NCBI RefSeq assembly: GCF_014207705.1
Contig: NZ_JACHIU010000001.1
Location: forward strand, 1,488,001 to 1,552,000
Length of the DNA: 64,000 nt
Direction of reading: 5' to 3'
Source: Sphaerisporangium rubeum
Lineage (GTDB): Bacteria; Actinomycetota; Actinomycetes; Streptosporangiales; Streptosporangiaceae
Position numbers and translations under genes: made by a program. Positions within the stretch are counted from its first letter, which is position 1. Each line of letters starts with the position of its first letter. Shown one piece after another: positions 29,458 through 38,670 of the stretch. The notes below the pieces were generated by a model, which was given only the letters and a program-made list of their open reading frames with translations, was not told the DNA's origin and made no database searches.

Positions 29458-30402
29458 CTACCGCCGGGTCAACAGGCGGCGCAGGAACCAGATCAGCAGG
29501 ACCGCCGCGGTCACGGCCCCGACGGCCGGCGCGAGACGCTTGAGCAGCGGCACACCGGCGATCCGCAGCAGGTCGAGGGCCTCCTCCTCTGCGGACAGGC
29601 TGGTGCGCGCCGTGCCGGCCGGGTGCGCGTCGCGAGCGCTGATCTCCTCACGCTGCGCCGGGTCGGGGACGGCGGACAGATGACGCACGGCGGAGCCGTT
29701 CCCGGCGGGGACCGGCGGCAACGACTGCGCGGGCTCACTCAAGGGGGTCGCGAGAGGCTCCGCGGGCTCGCTCACCGGTGCCGGGACGGGCCGCGCCGGT
29801 GCCGCCTCGGGCTCGCTCAGCGGAGTCGTGACGGACTCCGCCGAGGCCACGGACTCGGCGAGCTCGCCGAGCGGGGCCGGCTCGTTGAAGGGGGTCGTGC
29901 CGGGCCCGGCGCTCGCGCCTTCGGCGATCTCGGCGTCGGTCGGGGGCTGGTGCGCCTCACGCAGCAGGGCCGCGAGGTTGGCGGCGAAGCGGTCGATGAG
30001 CTTGGCGCCGACCTCGGCCATCACGCCGCGGCCGAACTGCGCGGGCCGGCCGGTGACGTTGAAGGACGTGCGGACGCTCACCTTGGTCCAGCCGCCTTCA
30101 CCGGACAGGGCCGCCTCGACGTCCGCCGCGGCCGTGCCGGTGCCGCGCGCCTCCTTGCCCGAGGCGCTGATGCCGATCGTGTGGCCGTCCTTGTCGACGG
30201 ACGTGAACGACGCCTGGCCCCGGTAGGTCACCGTGATCGGCCCGACCTTGACCTTGAGCCGGCCGGTGAACGCCTCCCCCTCCACGGTGTCGAGCGTCGC
30301 TCCTGGCAGGCACGGCGCCACCCGCTCCACGTCAAGGAGCACGGCCCACGCCTGCTCGACGGGTACGGGGACCGTGAAGTCATGCTCGAACCGCATCGCC
30401 AT
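29458..30402 (-). CDS. coxG: CoxG-like SRPBCC protein with C-terminal membrane anchor
   Basis: The 314-residue product begins with a CoxG/SRPBCC domain (FEHDFTVPVPVEQAWAVLLDVERVAPCLPGA; about residues 1-150). A Pro/Glu-rich linker of about 120 residues follows, then a C-terminal helix (AVGAVTAAVLLIWFLRRLL). In carboxydotrophs CoxG recruits CO dehydrogenase to the membrane; a similar anchoring role is likely here. It lies 235 bp downstream of the coxSLM-like operon and may be co-transcribed or use its own promoter; the gap holds an inverted repeat CCAATA/TATTGG at 30518-30550. Confidence 0.88.
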   Translation of the reverse strand: MAMRFEHDFTVPVPVEQAWAVLLDVERVAPCLPGATLDTVEGEAFTGRLKVKVGPITVTYRGQASFTSVDKDGHTIGISASGKEARGTGTAAADVEAALSGEGGWTKVSVRTSFNVTGRPAQFGRGVMAEVGAKLIDRFAANLAALLREAHQPPTDAEIAEGASAGPGTTPFNEPAPLGELAESVASAESVTTPLSEPEAAPARPVPAPVSEPAEPLATPLSEPAQSLPPVPAGNGSAVRHLSAVPDPAQREEISARDAHPAGTARTSLSAEEEALDLLRIAGVPLLKRLAPAVGAVTAAVLLIWFLRRLLTRR

Positions 30403-30637
30403 CAGATTCTCGGCAGGCGCGCCACCCTGGGGGGAGGCGGAGAGTGCCTACCTTCCTCCTTTCACCAGTTCGTCCGCACGACCAGCCGTATGCCGCGATA
30501 CTCCGATACCGCACTACCCAATAACCGAAATCGCTATTGCGAAGTATTGGCCGACCTGCGGATCCTCACCACACCCTACGGCGCGTCACCGCTCCCGCGC
30601 GGGCCGGTGGCGCAGGTCCACCGGCCCGTCACGGACA

Positions 30638-31516
30638 TCACCCCTGGACGGCCAGCGCCGCCGCCGACAGCGCGCGGCGGGTCAGCACCCTGGCGAGGTG
30701 GCTTCGGTAGCCGGGGGAGGCGTGCAGGTCGGACGGCGGTGAGGTGCCGTCGGCCGCGAGACCGGCCGCGTCGCGCAGGCCGGAGCCGTCCGGCCCGGCC
30801 CCGGGTACGGCCGCCTCGACGGCGGTGGCGCGGACCGGGACGGAGCCCATGTTGGTCAGGCCCACGCGGGCCTGCTCGACGCGCCGTTCGCCGCCGGAAC
30901 CCGAGACGCGGACCGCGGCGGCGACGCCGACGATGGCCCAGGCCTGCGCCGTACGGTGGAACTTCTCGTAGTGGTACCCCCAGCCGGGGCCGAGCTTCGG
31001 CACGCGCACCGCGGTCAGGATCTCGCCGGGTTCCATGGCGGTCTCCAGGTAGTCGGCGAAGAAGTCGCCTGCCGCGACCACCCGCTCGCCGGACGCCGAG
31101 CGCAGCACCAGCTCCATGTCCAGGGCCACCGCCACGGCCGGCAGGTCACCGGCCGGGTCGGCGTGCGCCAGGGAGCCGCCGAACGTGCCGCGGTGCCGCA
31201 CCGCCGGGTCGGCGACGGTCGCCGTGGCGAGCGCGACCAGCGGACACTCGGCGTTGACGATCGCCGAGCGCACCACCTCGTCGTGCGTGGTCCCGGCGCC
31301 GATGAGCACGTGGCCGTCCTCGTCCCTGATGCCGCGCAGCTCGCCGAGGCGGCCGACGTCCACCAGGACCGAGGGGTACGACAGCCGCAGCCGCAGCAGC
31401 GGAAGCAGCGACTGGCCGCCGGACAGGACCTTGGCCTCGTCCCCGGCCCCGGCGAGCACGCCGAGCGCATCCTCCAGGGTCGCGGGCCGTACGTAGTCGA
31501 ACGTCGCCGGGATCAC
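30638..31516 (-). CDS. coxM: FAD-binding subunit of molybdenum hydroxylase (CoxM-like)
   Basis: The 292-residue medium subunit has the FAD motifs AGAGDEAKVLSGGQSLLPLLRLR (two stretches with the conserved GGQS) and a TVADPAVRHRGTFGGSLAHADPAGDLPA-type segment, and CO_deh_flav_C domain. It passes electrons from the iron-sulfur subunit to FAD and on to an acceptor. GTG 31516 overlaps the coxL stop (GTGA). Part of a coxS-coxL-coxM operon. Confidence 0.95.
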   Translation of the reverse strand: MIPATFDYVRPATLEDALGVLAGAGDEAKVLSGGQSLLPLLRLRLSYPSVLVDVGRLGELRGIRDEDGHVLIGAGTTHDEVVRSAIVNAECPLVALATATVADPAVRHRGTFGGSLAHADPAGDLPAVAVALDMELVLRSASGERVVAAGDFFADYLETAMEPGEILTAVRVPKLGPGWGYHYEKFHRTAQAWAIVGVAAAVRVSGSGGERRVEQARVGLTNMGSVPVRATAVEAAVPGAGPDGSGLRDAAGLAADGTSPPSDLHASPGYRSHLARVLTRRALSAAALAVQG

Positions 31517-33918
31517 GCGGCACCTCCGTCGATCGCGCGCCACACCCGTTCGGGGGTGCAGGGCATCGGCACGTCGTGCACCCCGTACGGCCGCAGCGCG
31601 TCCACGATGGCGTTGACCACCGCGGGGGTCGAGGCGATCGTGCCGGCCTCGCCGACGCCTTTGACGCCGAGCGGGTTGGTCGTGGCCGGCGTCTCGGTGC
31701 GGTCGGTGACGAAGGACGGCAGGTCGGCGGCCGACGGCAGCAGGTAGTCGGCCATGGTCGTGGTGAGCAGGTTGCCTTCGGAGTCGTACACGGCCTCCTC
31801 GAACAGCGCCTGCGCGATGCCCTGCGCCAGCCCGCCGTGCACCTGGCCCTCCACGATCATCGGGTTGACGACCTTGCCGACGTCGTCCACCGCGACGTAC
31901 GACCGGATCGTGACGGCCCCGGTCTCGGTGTCCACCTCGGTGGCGCACAGGTGTGTGCCGTGCGGGAACGAGAAGTTGTCCGGGTCGAACGTCACCGAGG
32001 AGTCCAGACTCGGCTCCACGCCGTCCGGCAGGTCGTGCGCCGCGAACGTCGCCAGCGCGACCTCCTGGATCGTCTTGCCGGCGTCGGTGCCGCGCACCCG
32101 GAACGTGCCGCCGTCGAACTCGACGTCTTCGGGTGACGCCTCCAGCATGTGCGCCGCGATCCGCCTGGCCTTGTCCTTCACCTTGTCGCAGGCCCGCAGC
32201 ACCGCCACACCGCCGACCACCAGCGAGCGCGAGCCGTAGGTGTCCATGCCCTTGTGGGACACCGACGTGTCGCCGTGCACCACCGAGACGTCCTCGAACG
32301 GCACGCCGAGCGCGTCGGCGACGATCTGGCTCCACGCCGTCTCATGGCCCTGGCCGTGCGGGCTGGACCCGGTGACCACCTCGACCTTGCCGGTCGGCAA
32401 CATGCGCACGTCCGCGTGCTCCCAGCCGCCGGCGCCGTAGCTCAGCGAGCCGAGCACCCGGCTCGGCGCGAGGCCGCACATCTCGGTGAACGTCGACACC
32501 CCGATGCCGAGCCGCACGGGGTCGCCGCGTTCGGCGCGCTCGGCCTGCTCGGCGCGCAGCTTGTCGTACCCGAACAGCGCGAGCGCCTTGTCGGTGGCCG
32601 CCTCGTAGTTCCCCGAGTCGTACGTCAGGCCCGCGATGGTGGCGTAGGGGAACTCCTCGTGCCTGATCCAGTTGCGCCGCCGCACCTCGATCGGGTCGAG
32701 GCCGACCTCGTGCGCCAACTCGTCCATCACGCGCTCGATGGCGTACGTCGCCTCGGGCCGTCCCGCGCCACGGTAGGCGTCGGTCGGCATCTTGGTGGTG
32801 AACACGCCGGTGCACGTGAAGTCGTAGGCGTCCATCTTGTAGATGCCGTTGTACATGAACGCGCCGAGCAGCGGCACACCCGGCGTGACCAGCATCAGGT
32901 ACGCACCCATGTCGGCCAGCAGGTCGACCTTCAGGCCCCGGATGCGTCCGTCCTGGTCGGCGGCGAGCGAGATGCGCTGGAGCTGGTCGCGGCCGTGGTG
33001 TACGGTCAGGTTGCCTTCCGAGCGCGACTCGGTCCACTTGACCGGCTTGCCGAGCCGGCGCGTGAGCAGCAGCGCGATCACCTCCTCGGCGGTCACCTGG
33101 AGCTTGGACCCGAAGCCGCCGCCGACGTCCGGCGCGATCACCCGCAGCTTGTGCTCGGGGATGCCGGTGACCTGCGCCAGCATGATCCGCAGGATGTGCG
33201 GGATCTGCGTCGCCGAGTACAGCGTGAACGAGTCGCCGTCGGTCTGCGCGACCACCGCGCGCGGCTCCATCGCCGAGGGGATGAGCCGCTGCTGCACGTA
33301 CGTGCGCTCGACCACCACCGGCGCGTCCCGGAACGCCGCGTCGGCGTCCCCGGCGGCGAACTTCCACACGAACGACCGGTTGCCGTGCTCGTGCACCTTC
33401 GGCGATCCCTCGGTGAGCGCCTCGGTCATGTCCAGCACCGGCGGCAGCGGGTCGTAGTCGACCTCGATCGCCTCCAGCGCGTCCGCCGCGCGGTAGCGGT
33501 CGGTCGCGACGACGCACGCGACCGCCTCACCGGCGTACCTGACCTCGTCCACGGCCATCGGCGGGTGGTCGGGGATCACGATGTCCTCGGTGACCGGCCA
33601 CGCGCACGGCAGGCTGCCCTGCTCCTCGGCGAGGTCCTTGCCGCTGAACGCCGCCACCACCCCCGGCAGGCCGCGCGCACCCGACACGTCCACCCGGGTC
33701 ACCCTGGCGTGCGCCATCGGGCTGCGCAGGAACGCCACGTACAGCATGCCGGGGAGCTGGATGTTGTCGGTCCAGCGGCTGCGGCCGGTGACCAGGCGCG
33801 CGTCCTCCTTGCGCCGCCGCGCCGCGCCGACCTCCGTACGGCCCGGTGCGGGCTCGCTCAGCATGTCGTTCTCGGCGATGGTGCGCGCCACCATGCCGGC
33901 GTCGAGTTCCTCGGTCAT
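31513..33918 (-). CDS. coxL: Molybdopterin-binding large subunit, form II CoxL-like
   Basis: The 801-residue subunit carries the molybdopterin cytosine dinucleotide domains (PDVGGGFGSKL, HGQGHETAWSQI, GVKGVGEAGTIAS). The active-site loop reads AYRGAGR, the form II signature, not the AYxCSFR of proven aerobic CO dehydrogenase. The operon order S-L-M is also that of form II. The substrate is therefore open: CO oxidation is possible but another aldehyde or heterocycle is at least as likely. Start ATG 33918 overlaps the coxS stop. Confidence 0.95.
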   Translation of the reverse strand: MTEELDAGMVARTIAENDMLSEPAPGRTEVGAARRRKEDARLVTGRSRWTDNIQLPGMLYVAFLRSPMAHARVTRVDVSGARGLPGVVAAFSGKDLAEEQGSLPCAWPVTEDIVIPDHPPMAVDEVRYAGEAVACVVATDRYRAADALEAIEVDYDPLPPVLDMTEALTEGSPKVHEHGNRSFVWKFAAGDADAAFRDAPVVVERTYVQQRLIPSAMEPRAVVAQTDGDSFTLYSATQIPHILRIMLAQVTGIPEHKLRVIAPDVGGGFGSKLQVTAEEVIALLLTRRLGKPVKWTESRSEGNLTVHHGRDQLQRISLAADQDGRIRGLKVDLLADMGAYLMLVTPGVPLLGAFMYNGIYKMDAYDFTCTGVFTTKMPTDAYRGAGRPEATYAIERVMDELAHEVGLDPIEVRRRNWIRHEEFPYATIAGLTYDSGNYEAATDKALALFGYDKLRAEQAERAERGDPVRLGIGVSTFTEMCGLAPSRVLGSLSYGAGGWEHADVRMLPTGKVEVVTGSSPHGQGHETAWSQIVADALGVPFEDVSVVHGDTSVSHKGMDTYGSRSLVVGGVAVLRACDKVKDKARRIAAHMLEASPEDVEFDGGTFRVRGTDAGKTIQEVALATFAAHDLPDGVEPSLDSSVTFDPDNFSFPHGTHLCATEVDTETGAVTIRSYVAVDDVGKVVNPMIVEGQVHGGLAQGIAQALFEEAVYDSEGNLLTTTMADYLLPSAADLPSFVTDRTETPATTNPLGVKGVGEAGTIASTPAVVNAIVDALRPYGVHDVPMPCTPERVWRAIDGGAA

Positions 33919-34415
33919 CGGGCCCCCTCGGCGGAGGCCTGCTCCTGGCCGTTCATCTCACGCGCGCCGCGCCGGACGGCCCGGACGATGTTGGTGTAGC
34001 CGGTGCACCGGCACAGGTTGCCTTCGAGGCCGTGGCGGACGGACTCCTCGGACGGGTCGGGGTCGTCCTTCAGCAGGTCGATCGCGGCCATGATCATGCC
34101 GGGGGTGCAGTAGCCGCACTGCAGCGCGTGCTCCTCGTGGAAGGCGCGCTGCATGGGGTGCCAGCCGCCGCCGTCCCCCGACAGGCCTTCCACGGTGAGG
34201 ATGTCCGACTCGTCGGCCTGCACCGCGAGCACCGAGCAGCTCTTGGCGCTGCGGCCGTCCAGCATGACCGTGCAGGCGCCGCAGTTGCCGGTGTCACAGC
34301 CGATCGGTGTGCCGGTCAGTCCGAGGCGATCTCGCAGCAGGTGGACGAGCAGCAGCCGGGGTTCGACCTCCTCCTCGTACGCGATTCCGTCGACGGTGAC
34401 GGTGATACGGGTCAT
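33915..34415 (-). CDS. coxS: 2Fe-2S small subunit of molybdenum hydroxylase (CoxS-like)
   Basis: The 166-residue protein holds two [2Fe-2S] centres: the plant-ferredoxin type ([16 protein letters not shown] and a further Cys) and the C-terminal CxxC...CxC type ([22 protein letters not shown]). It relays electrons from the molybdenum site to FAD. It is the first gene of the operon. The 217 bp upstream (34416-34632) contain less GC-rich DNA that should hold the promoter, but no clear operator is seen. Confidence 0.96.
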   Translation of the reverse strand: MTRITVTVDGIAYEEEVEPRLLLVHLLRDRLGLTGTPIGCDTGNCGACTVMLDGRSAKSCSVLAVQADESDILTVEGLSGDGGGWHPMQRAFHEEHALQCGYCTPGMIMAAIDLLKDDPDPSEESVRHGLEGNLCRCTGYTNIVRAVRRGAREMNGQEQASAEGAR

Positions 34416-34632
34416 TCGTCCTCCATGCGCGCGCTGTACAGGCGTCTTCGTTGACGTACGTCCCGTGCGCGGCCAGTGCGGACCTCGCTATCGGAGCTTC
34501 CGGCAGGCGCCGTGCCTGGCGAGCGCACTAACGGGGATTGGAGTGAGTGGAGTGAGAACCGACAAAAGCGAAATTACGCCTATCGGCTCCCCGGTCAACC
34601 CCCCGTAGCGGTAAAAGTACGCCTCACGCGTC

Positions 34633-34857
34633 TCAGCGCTTGCGGAACGCGCGGGAGACGACCGCGAAGAAACCCGCGAAACCCAGGCCGAAGACCAAGG
34701 TCAGGACCATCACGCCGGTGTTCGGCGGCGGTTCCACGAGATAACGGACGCCGATGCCGATGAACAGCAGGCCGGAGAACAACGACAGCCAGTCGGTGCG
34801 GTGCCAGTACCTGCGCTGCTTCTTCGCAGGCGCGGTCTCCTGCGGGTCAGGCCGCAC
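34633..34857 (-). CDS. Small two-helix membrane protein
   Basis: The 74-residue product has a charged N-terminus (QETAPAKKQRRYWHRTDW), two membrane helices (LSLFSGLLFIGIGVRYLV; GVMVLTLVFGLGFAGFFAVV) and a basic tail RAFRKR. I do not recognise a named family. It overlaps the PspC gene end by 11 bp and is likely co-translated with it. Confidence 0.7.
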   Translation of the reverse strand: MRPDPQETAPAKKQRRYWHRTDWLSLFSGLLFIGIGVRYLVEPPPNTGVMVLTLVFGLGFAGFFAVVSRAFRKR

Positions 34858-36460
34858 GGCTCACCTCCACGTCACCGATGCCGGCCTTGACGTGCAGCTC
34901 GATCACCGGCACCGGGCCGCTCACCGGGACGTCCGGTTCCAGCACCCGGTTGAAGGTGACGTCCGCGCCACCCTTCACCCTGTGCTCGATCTTGACGTCG
35001 CCGAGCCGGGTGTGGCCGGACACCTCGACCCGCGCGCCGCGCGGCACGATGACCTTGATCTCGCCGACCGACACCGAGGCATCGAACCGGGAGCGTGAAC
35101 CCGGCGTCAGCCGCGTGTCGCTCAGGTCCAGCGTGCCGTCCCCGATGCCGACCGAGTACACGCGCACCGGTTGCGCGGTGTCCACCGGCGACCACGTGTA
35201 GCTGCCGATGTTCCTCGGGATGTCCCCGAGACCGGCCCCCGCGATCAGGACCACCGACAGCACGGCGCCGACGGCGACCAGGCCGGCGCCTCGGTCGAAC
35301 CACGTCGTGATCAGCAGTCCCGCGCCGACGATGATGAGGGTGACCCCGCCGATCAGCGGGATCTGCGACGAACTGGGTGGCGCCTGCGTGGCGACCATGA
35401 TGCCTCCGACCAGGAACGCGATGAAGAAGGTGAGCACCCCGACGTAGGCTCTCGGCCGCCTCTCCCGCTTGCGCGGAGGGTGGACGGTGCCGGTGCGGGT
35501 CCACTGCTCGTAGGGGTCGTACGGCCGGCGCGCATACGGGCCGTGCGGGGCGAAAGGCTCGCCTGAGGAGTCGTAGGCGCTGCGCCGTCCCTGCCAGGCC
35601 GGTTGCGCCGGACCGCCGGTGGCCTGTGCGGCTCGCGCGGCCTCGGTGGCCTGGCGGGCCTCCATGGCGGCCTCGCGCGCCAGCTCCGCCAGCGAGCGGT
35701 ACGGAGGCGGCGTACCCGGGGCCCGCGGCGCCTCCGGAGCGCGCGGTGCCCCCGGAGCCGGCGGCGCCTGCTCGTGGCCGGCGGCAGGAGGCGCCGGGGG
35801 AGCGTCCTGCGGGTAGGCGGCGGTGGCGTGCATCCCCGGCATCCCCGGCGTCCCTGTTCCCGGCATCCCGGTCGCGGCCGGTCCGGCGCCGGCCGGTCCC
35901 ATGGGAGGCGCGAACGCCGGCGGGCCGTACGGGTGGGGCTGCGGCGCGGGACGTCTCGCGGCGGTGCGCAGGCGCTCGGGGAGCGACCTCGCCAGCGCCA
36001 GCAGGTCCACGCCGCGCGCGTGCGCGGTGAGCAAGGTGATCGCCAGCAGGGTGCCGACCACGACGGTCGCCGTACCGATGCCGTCCGAGGCGAGGTTGAT
36101 GACCAGGCCCAGCGTGAAGATCGCGCCGAGCAGCCCCATCACCGTCTCGGGGTCGAACACCCGCCGGCTCCACTGCTCGGCGTAACCCGGGCCGCCGTCC
36201 GGCGTGCGCATCAGCAGGAACGCCGCGACGTACAACATGATGCCGATGCCGGAGCCGATGACCAGGGCCGCGAACCCCACCCGGAAGATCACGGGGTCCA
36301 TCCCCATGTACTTCCCGAGGCCCGCGCACACCCCCGTGATCATGCGCCCGTCGTTCTCTCTGCCGAGCACGCGCTCCTGGTCGTCCACCGCCGCGAAAGT
36401 ACCCGCTGCGGACTGCGCGCCGGGATCGCCTGCCTCTGTCATGGCTCCATCGTTGGCCAT
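34847..36460 (-). CDS. PspC domain membrane protein with LiaF-like C-terminus
   Basis: The 537-residue protein has an N-terminal PspC domain (GRMITGVCAGLGKYMGMDPV, then one to two helices) and further helices. A long Pro/Ala/Gly-rich cytosolic linker (about residues 165-320) precedes more helices and a C-terminal beta-helical domain (LGDVKIEHRVKGGADV, GIGDVEVS) like LiaF/DUF2154 domains of envelope-stress sensors. It faces the divergent PspC-histidine kinase and response regulator and is probably part of the same cell-envelope sensing module. ATG 36460 or a downstream ATG (36442) may be the start. Confidence 0.85.
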   Translation of the reverse strand: MANDGAMTEAGDPGAQSAAGTFAAVDDQERVLGRENDGRMITGVCAGLGKYMGMDPVIFRVGFAALVIGSGIGIMLYVAAFLLMRTPDGGPGYAEQWSRRVFDPETVMGLLGAIFTLGLVINLASDGIGTATVVVGTLLAITLLTAHARGVDLLALARSLPERLRTAARRPAPQPHPYGPPAFAPPMGPAGAGPAATGMPGTGTPGMPGMHATAAYPQDAPPAPPAAGHEQAPPAPGAPRAPEAPRAPGTPPPYRSLAELAREAAMEARQATEAARAAQATGGPAQPAWQGRRSAYDSSGEPFAPHGPYARRPYDPYEQWTRTGTVHPPRKRERRPRAYVGVLTFFIAFLVGGIMVATQAPPSSSQIPLIGGVTLIIVGAGLLITTWFDRGAGLVAVGAVLSVVLIAGAGLGDIPRNIGSYTWSPVDTAQPVRVYSVGIGDGTLDLSDTRLTPGSRSRFDASVSVGEIKVIVPRGARVEVSGHTRLGDVKIEHRVKGGADVTFNRVLEPDVPVSGPVPVIELHVKAGIGDVEVSRAA

Positions 36461-36575
36461 GTCCCCCTCCGGTCACCATCGGGGACACCCCTGACTCGTC
36501 CCCGACCCCTCAGGGACCGGATCAGGGAGCGCCCTGATGCGCGCGACACCTCTCACATGTGACGATGCGGGGGAG

Positions 36576-37763
36576 ATGAGCGAGACCTCCATGATTCCCG
36601 AGACCGCCCCACGGCTGGTCAGGCCGCTACGCGGCCGGCTGGTCGCGGGTGTGGCCCAAGGCGCCGCCGGTCAGCTGAGGCTGGACCCCGTCGTGCTGCG
36701 CCTGGCCTTCGTGCTGCTCAGCGTCCTCGACGGCGTCGGCATCATCGCCTACGCGGCGTTGTGGATGTTCACCCCGCGTGAACAGCACGAAGGCGAGGCG
36801 CCGCCGCGCGACTGGGGCCAGTTCGCCGCGTACGCCGTGCTCGGCCTCGCGCTCACCGCGTTCGGCTGGCTCACCGGCGCCTCCACCGGCGGCGTCGGCA
36901 CCTGGTCGATCGCCATCGGCGGCATCGGCACCCTGATCCTGTGGCAGCAGGCCGAGCCCGGCCGGCGGCAACGCTGGATGACCGACGCCGTACGCCAGGT
37001 GCGTCGCTCCTGGGTCCGCACCGGCATCGGCCTGATGCTCGTGGTGATCGGCGCCATCGGCTTCCTCGCCGCGCAGGGCAAACTCGCCGAGGCCCGGCCG
37101 GGTCTGGTGTTCACCGCCGTCGTGGTCGGCGGCATCGCGCTCATCGCCGCGCCGTGGCTCACCGGCCTGTGGAAGGAACTGCAGAAGGAACGCCGCGAGC
37201 GCATCAGGCAGGAGGAGCGTGCCGAGATGGCCGCGCACGTCCACGACTCGGTCCTGCACACCCTCACGCTGATCCAGCGCAACGCCAGTGACCCGTTCGA
37301 GGTCACCCGGCTCGCGCGGTCCCAGGAACGCGAGCTGCGCAACTGGCTGTACCAGCCCAAAGCCGACGCCGACGCGTCGATGGCCGCCGCGGTGCGCCGC
37401 GTCGCCGCCGAGATCGAGGACGAGCACGGCATTCCCATCGAGATCGTCTGCGTCGGCGACTGCGACCTCGACGACCGCCTGCGCGCCATGCTCCAGGCGA
37501 CCCGGCAGGCCATGGTCAACGCCGCCAAGTACGCCGAGGCCTCTGTGATCTCGGTCTACGCCGAGGTGGAGGCCGACGAGGTCACCGTGTTCGTCCGCGA
37601 CCGCGGCAAAGGGTTCAATATGGACGACGTACCCGACGACCGCATGGGCATCCGCCAGTCGATCATCGGCAGGATGGAACGGCACGGCGGCGGCGCGAGG
37701 GTCAAGACGGCCCCCGGTGAGGGTACAGAGGTAATGCTGACGATGAAGCGGGAACGGGTGTGA
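36576..37763 (+). CDS. PspC-domain histidine kinase (NarL/DesK type)
   Basis: The kinase (395 residues from ATG 36576) joins an N-terminal PspC domain (RLVAGVAQGAAGQLRLDPVVLRL) and about four more membrane helices to a HisKA_3 domain with phosphorylation site AAHVHDSVLHTL and a HATPase_c domain (QAMVNAAKYA, VRDRGKGFN). It senses an envelope signal and phosphorylates the following regulator, with which it overlaps by 4 bases (GTGA). The start is uncertain: GGGGGAG directly abuts ATG 36576; ATG 36537 and 36591 are alternatives. Confidence 0.92.
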   Translation: MSETSMIPETAPRLVRPLRGRLVAGVAQGAAGQLRLDPVVLRLAFVLLSVLDGVGIIAYAALWMFTPREQHEGEAPPRDWGQFAAYAVLGLALTAFGWLTGASTGGVGTWSIAIGGIGTLILWQQAEPGRRQRWMTDAVRQVRRSWVRTGIGLMLVVIGAIGFLAAQGKLAEARPGLVFTAVVVGGIALIAAPWLTGLWKELQKERRERIRQEERAEMAAHVHDSVLHTLTLIQRNASDPFEVTRLARSQERELRNWLYQPKADADASMAAAVRRVAAEIEDEHGIPIEIVCVGDCDLDDRLRAMLQATRQAMVNAAKYAEASVISVYAEVEADEVTVFVRDRGKGFNMDDVPDDRMGIRQSIIGRMERHGGGARVKTAPGEGTEVMLTMKRERV

Positions 37764-38407
37764 GCACGGTGAGCGTGGTCAAAGTACTGATCGTCGACGA
37801 CCACCGGCTGTTCCGGTCCGGCGTGCGAGCCGAACTGGACGCCAGGATCGAAGTGATCGGCGAAGCCGAAGACGTCGACTCGGCCGTGACCGCCATCACG
37901 CAACTCAACCCCGACGTGGTCCTCCTGGACGTCCACATGCCAGGCGGCGGCGGCCAAGAGGTCCTCCGCCGGGTCCTCGGCACCGGAGCCCAGGTCCGCT
38001 TCCTGGCCCTGTCGGTCTCCGACGCCGCGGAAGACGTCATAGGCGTCATCCGCGGCGGCGCCAGAGGCTATGTGACGAAAACCATCAGCGGCCGCGAACT
38101 CACCGACGCCATAGTCCGGGTCTCAGAAGGCGACGCCGTCTTCTCCCCCCGCCTGGCCGGCTTCGTCCTCGACGCCTTCGCCTCGACCGAAGCCCCCAGC
38201 ATCGACCCCGAGCTGGACTCCCTGACCACCAGAGAACGCGAAGTCCTCCGCCTGATAGCCAGAGGCTACGCCTACAAGGAAATAGCGAAGGAACTCTTCA
38301 TCTCCGTGAAAACGGTAGAAACCCACGTCTCCTCGGTCCTCCGCAAACTCCAACTGAGCAACCGCCACGAACTCTCCCGCTGGGCCACAGCCCGCCGCCT
38401 CGTCTGA
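37760..38407 (+). CDS. LuxR/NarL-family response regulator
   Basis: The 215-residue regulator has a receiver domain with the acidic pair in VLIVDDH, the phosphoacceptor in VVLLDVHMPG and the switch Lys in GYVTKT, then a LuxR helix-turn-helix (LTTREREVLRLIARGY, ISVKTVETHVSSVLRKL). It is the partner of the preceding PspC-kinase and should bind DNA when phosphorylated. Start GTG 37760 overlaps the kinase stop. Codon use toward the 3' end is slightly less GC3-biased than the neighbours. Confidence 0.96.
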   Translation: MSTVSVVKVLIVDDHRLFRSGVRAELDARIEVIGEAEDVDSAVTAITQLNPDVVLLDVHMPGGGGQEVLRRVLGTGAQVRFLALSVSDAAEDVIGVIRGGARGYVTKTISGRELTDAIVRVSEGDAVFSPRLAGFVLDAFASTEAPSIDPELDSLTTREREVLRLIARGYAYKEIAKELFISVKTVETHVSSVLRKLQLSNRHELSRWATARRLV

Positions 38408-38425
38408 CCCGACCACCCGTCGTCG

Positions 38426-38509
38426 GCTGCCACCCGTCATCGGTCGGCTGCCACCCGTCATCGGTCGGCTGCCACCCGTCGGCGGTCGGCTGCCACCCGT
38501 CGTCGGTGG
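38426..38509. repeat. 21-bp tandem repeat, 4 copies
   Basis: GCTGCCACCCGTCATCGGTC-type units of 21 bp start at 38426, 38447, 38468 and 38489, with a partial unit before. The array lies directly after the response regulator stop. No gene is seen in the rest of 38408-38670. Confidence 0.9.
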
Positions 38510-38670
38510 GGTGGCTTGTCCCGGCGCCGACGCGGCGGGCCGCCGTACGGCGAATCCGGCGCCGTCGTACGGCGCTCAGGGTGGCCCCTCTCGACCTGGC
38601 ACCGTTCCGTTAGGTCTCACTTTGGTGGAACGGTTGCGCGAGGGAACGTCAGGTCGGACAGGATTGGAAC

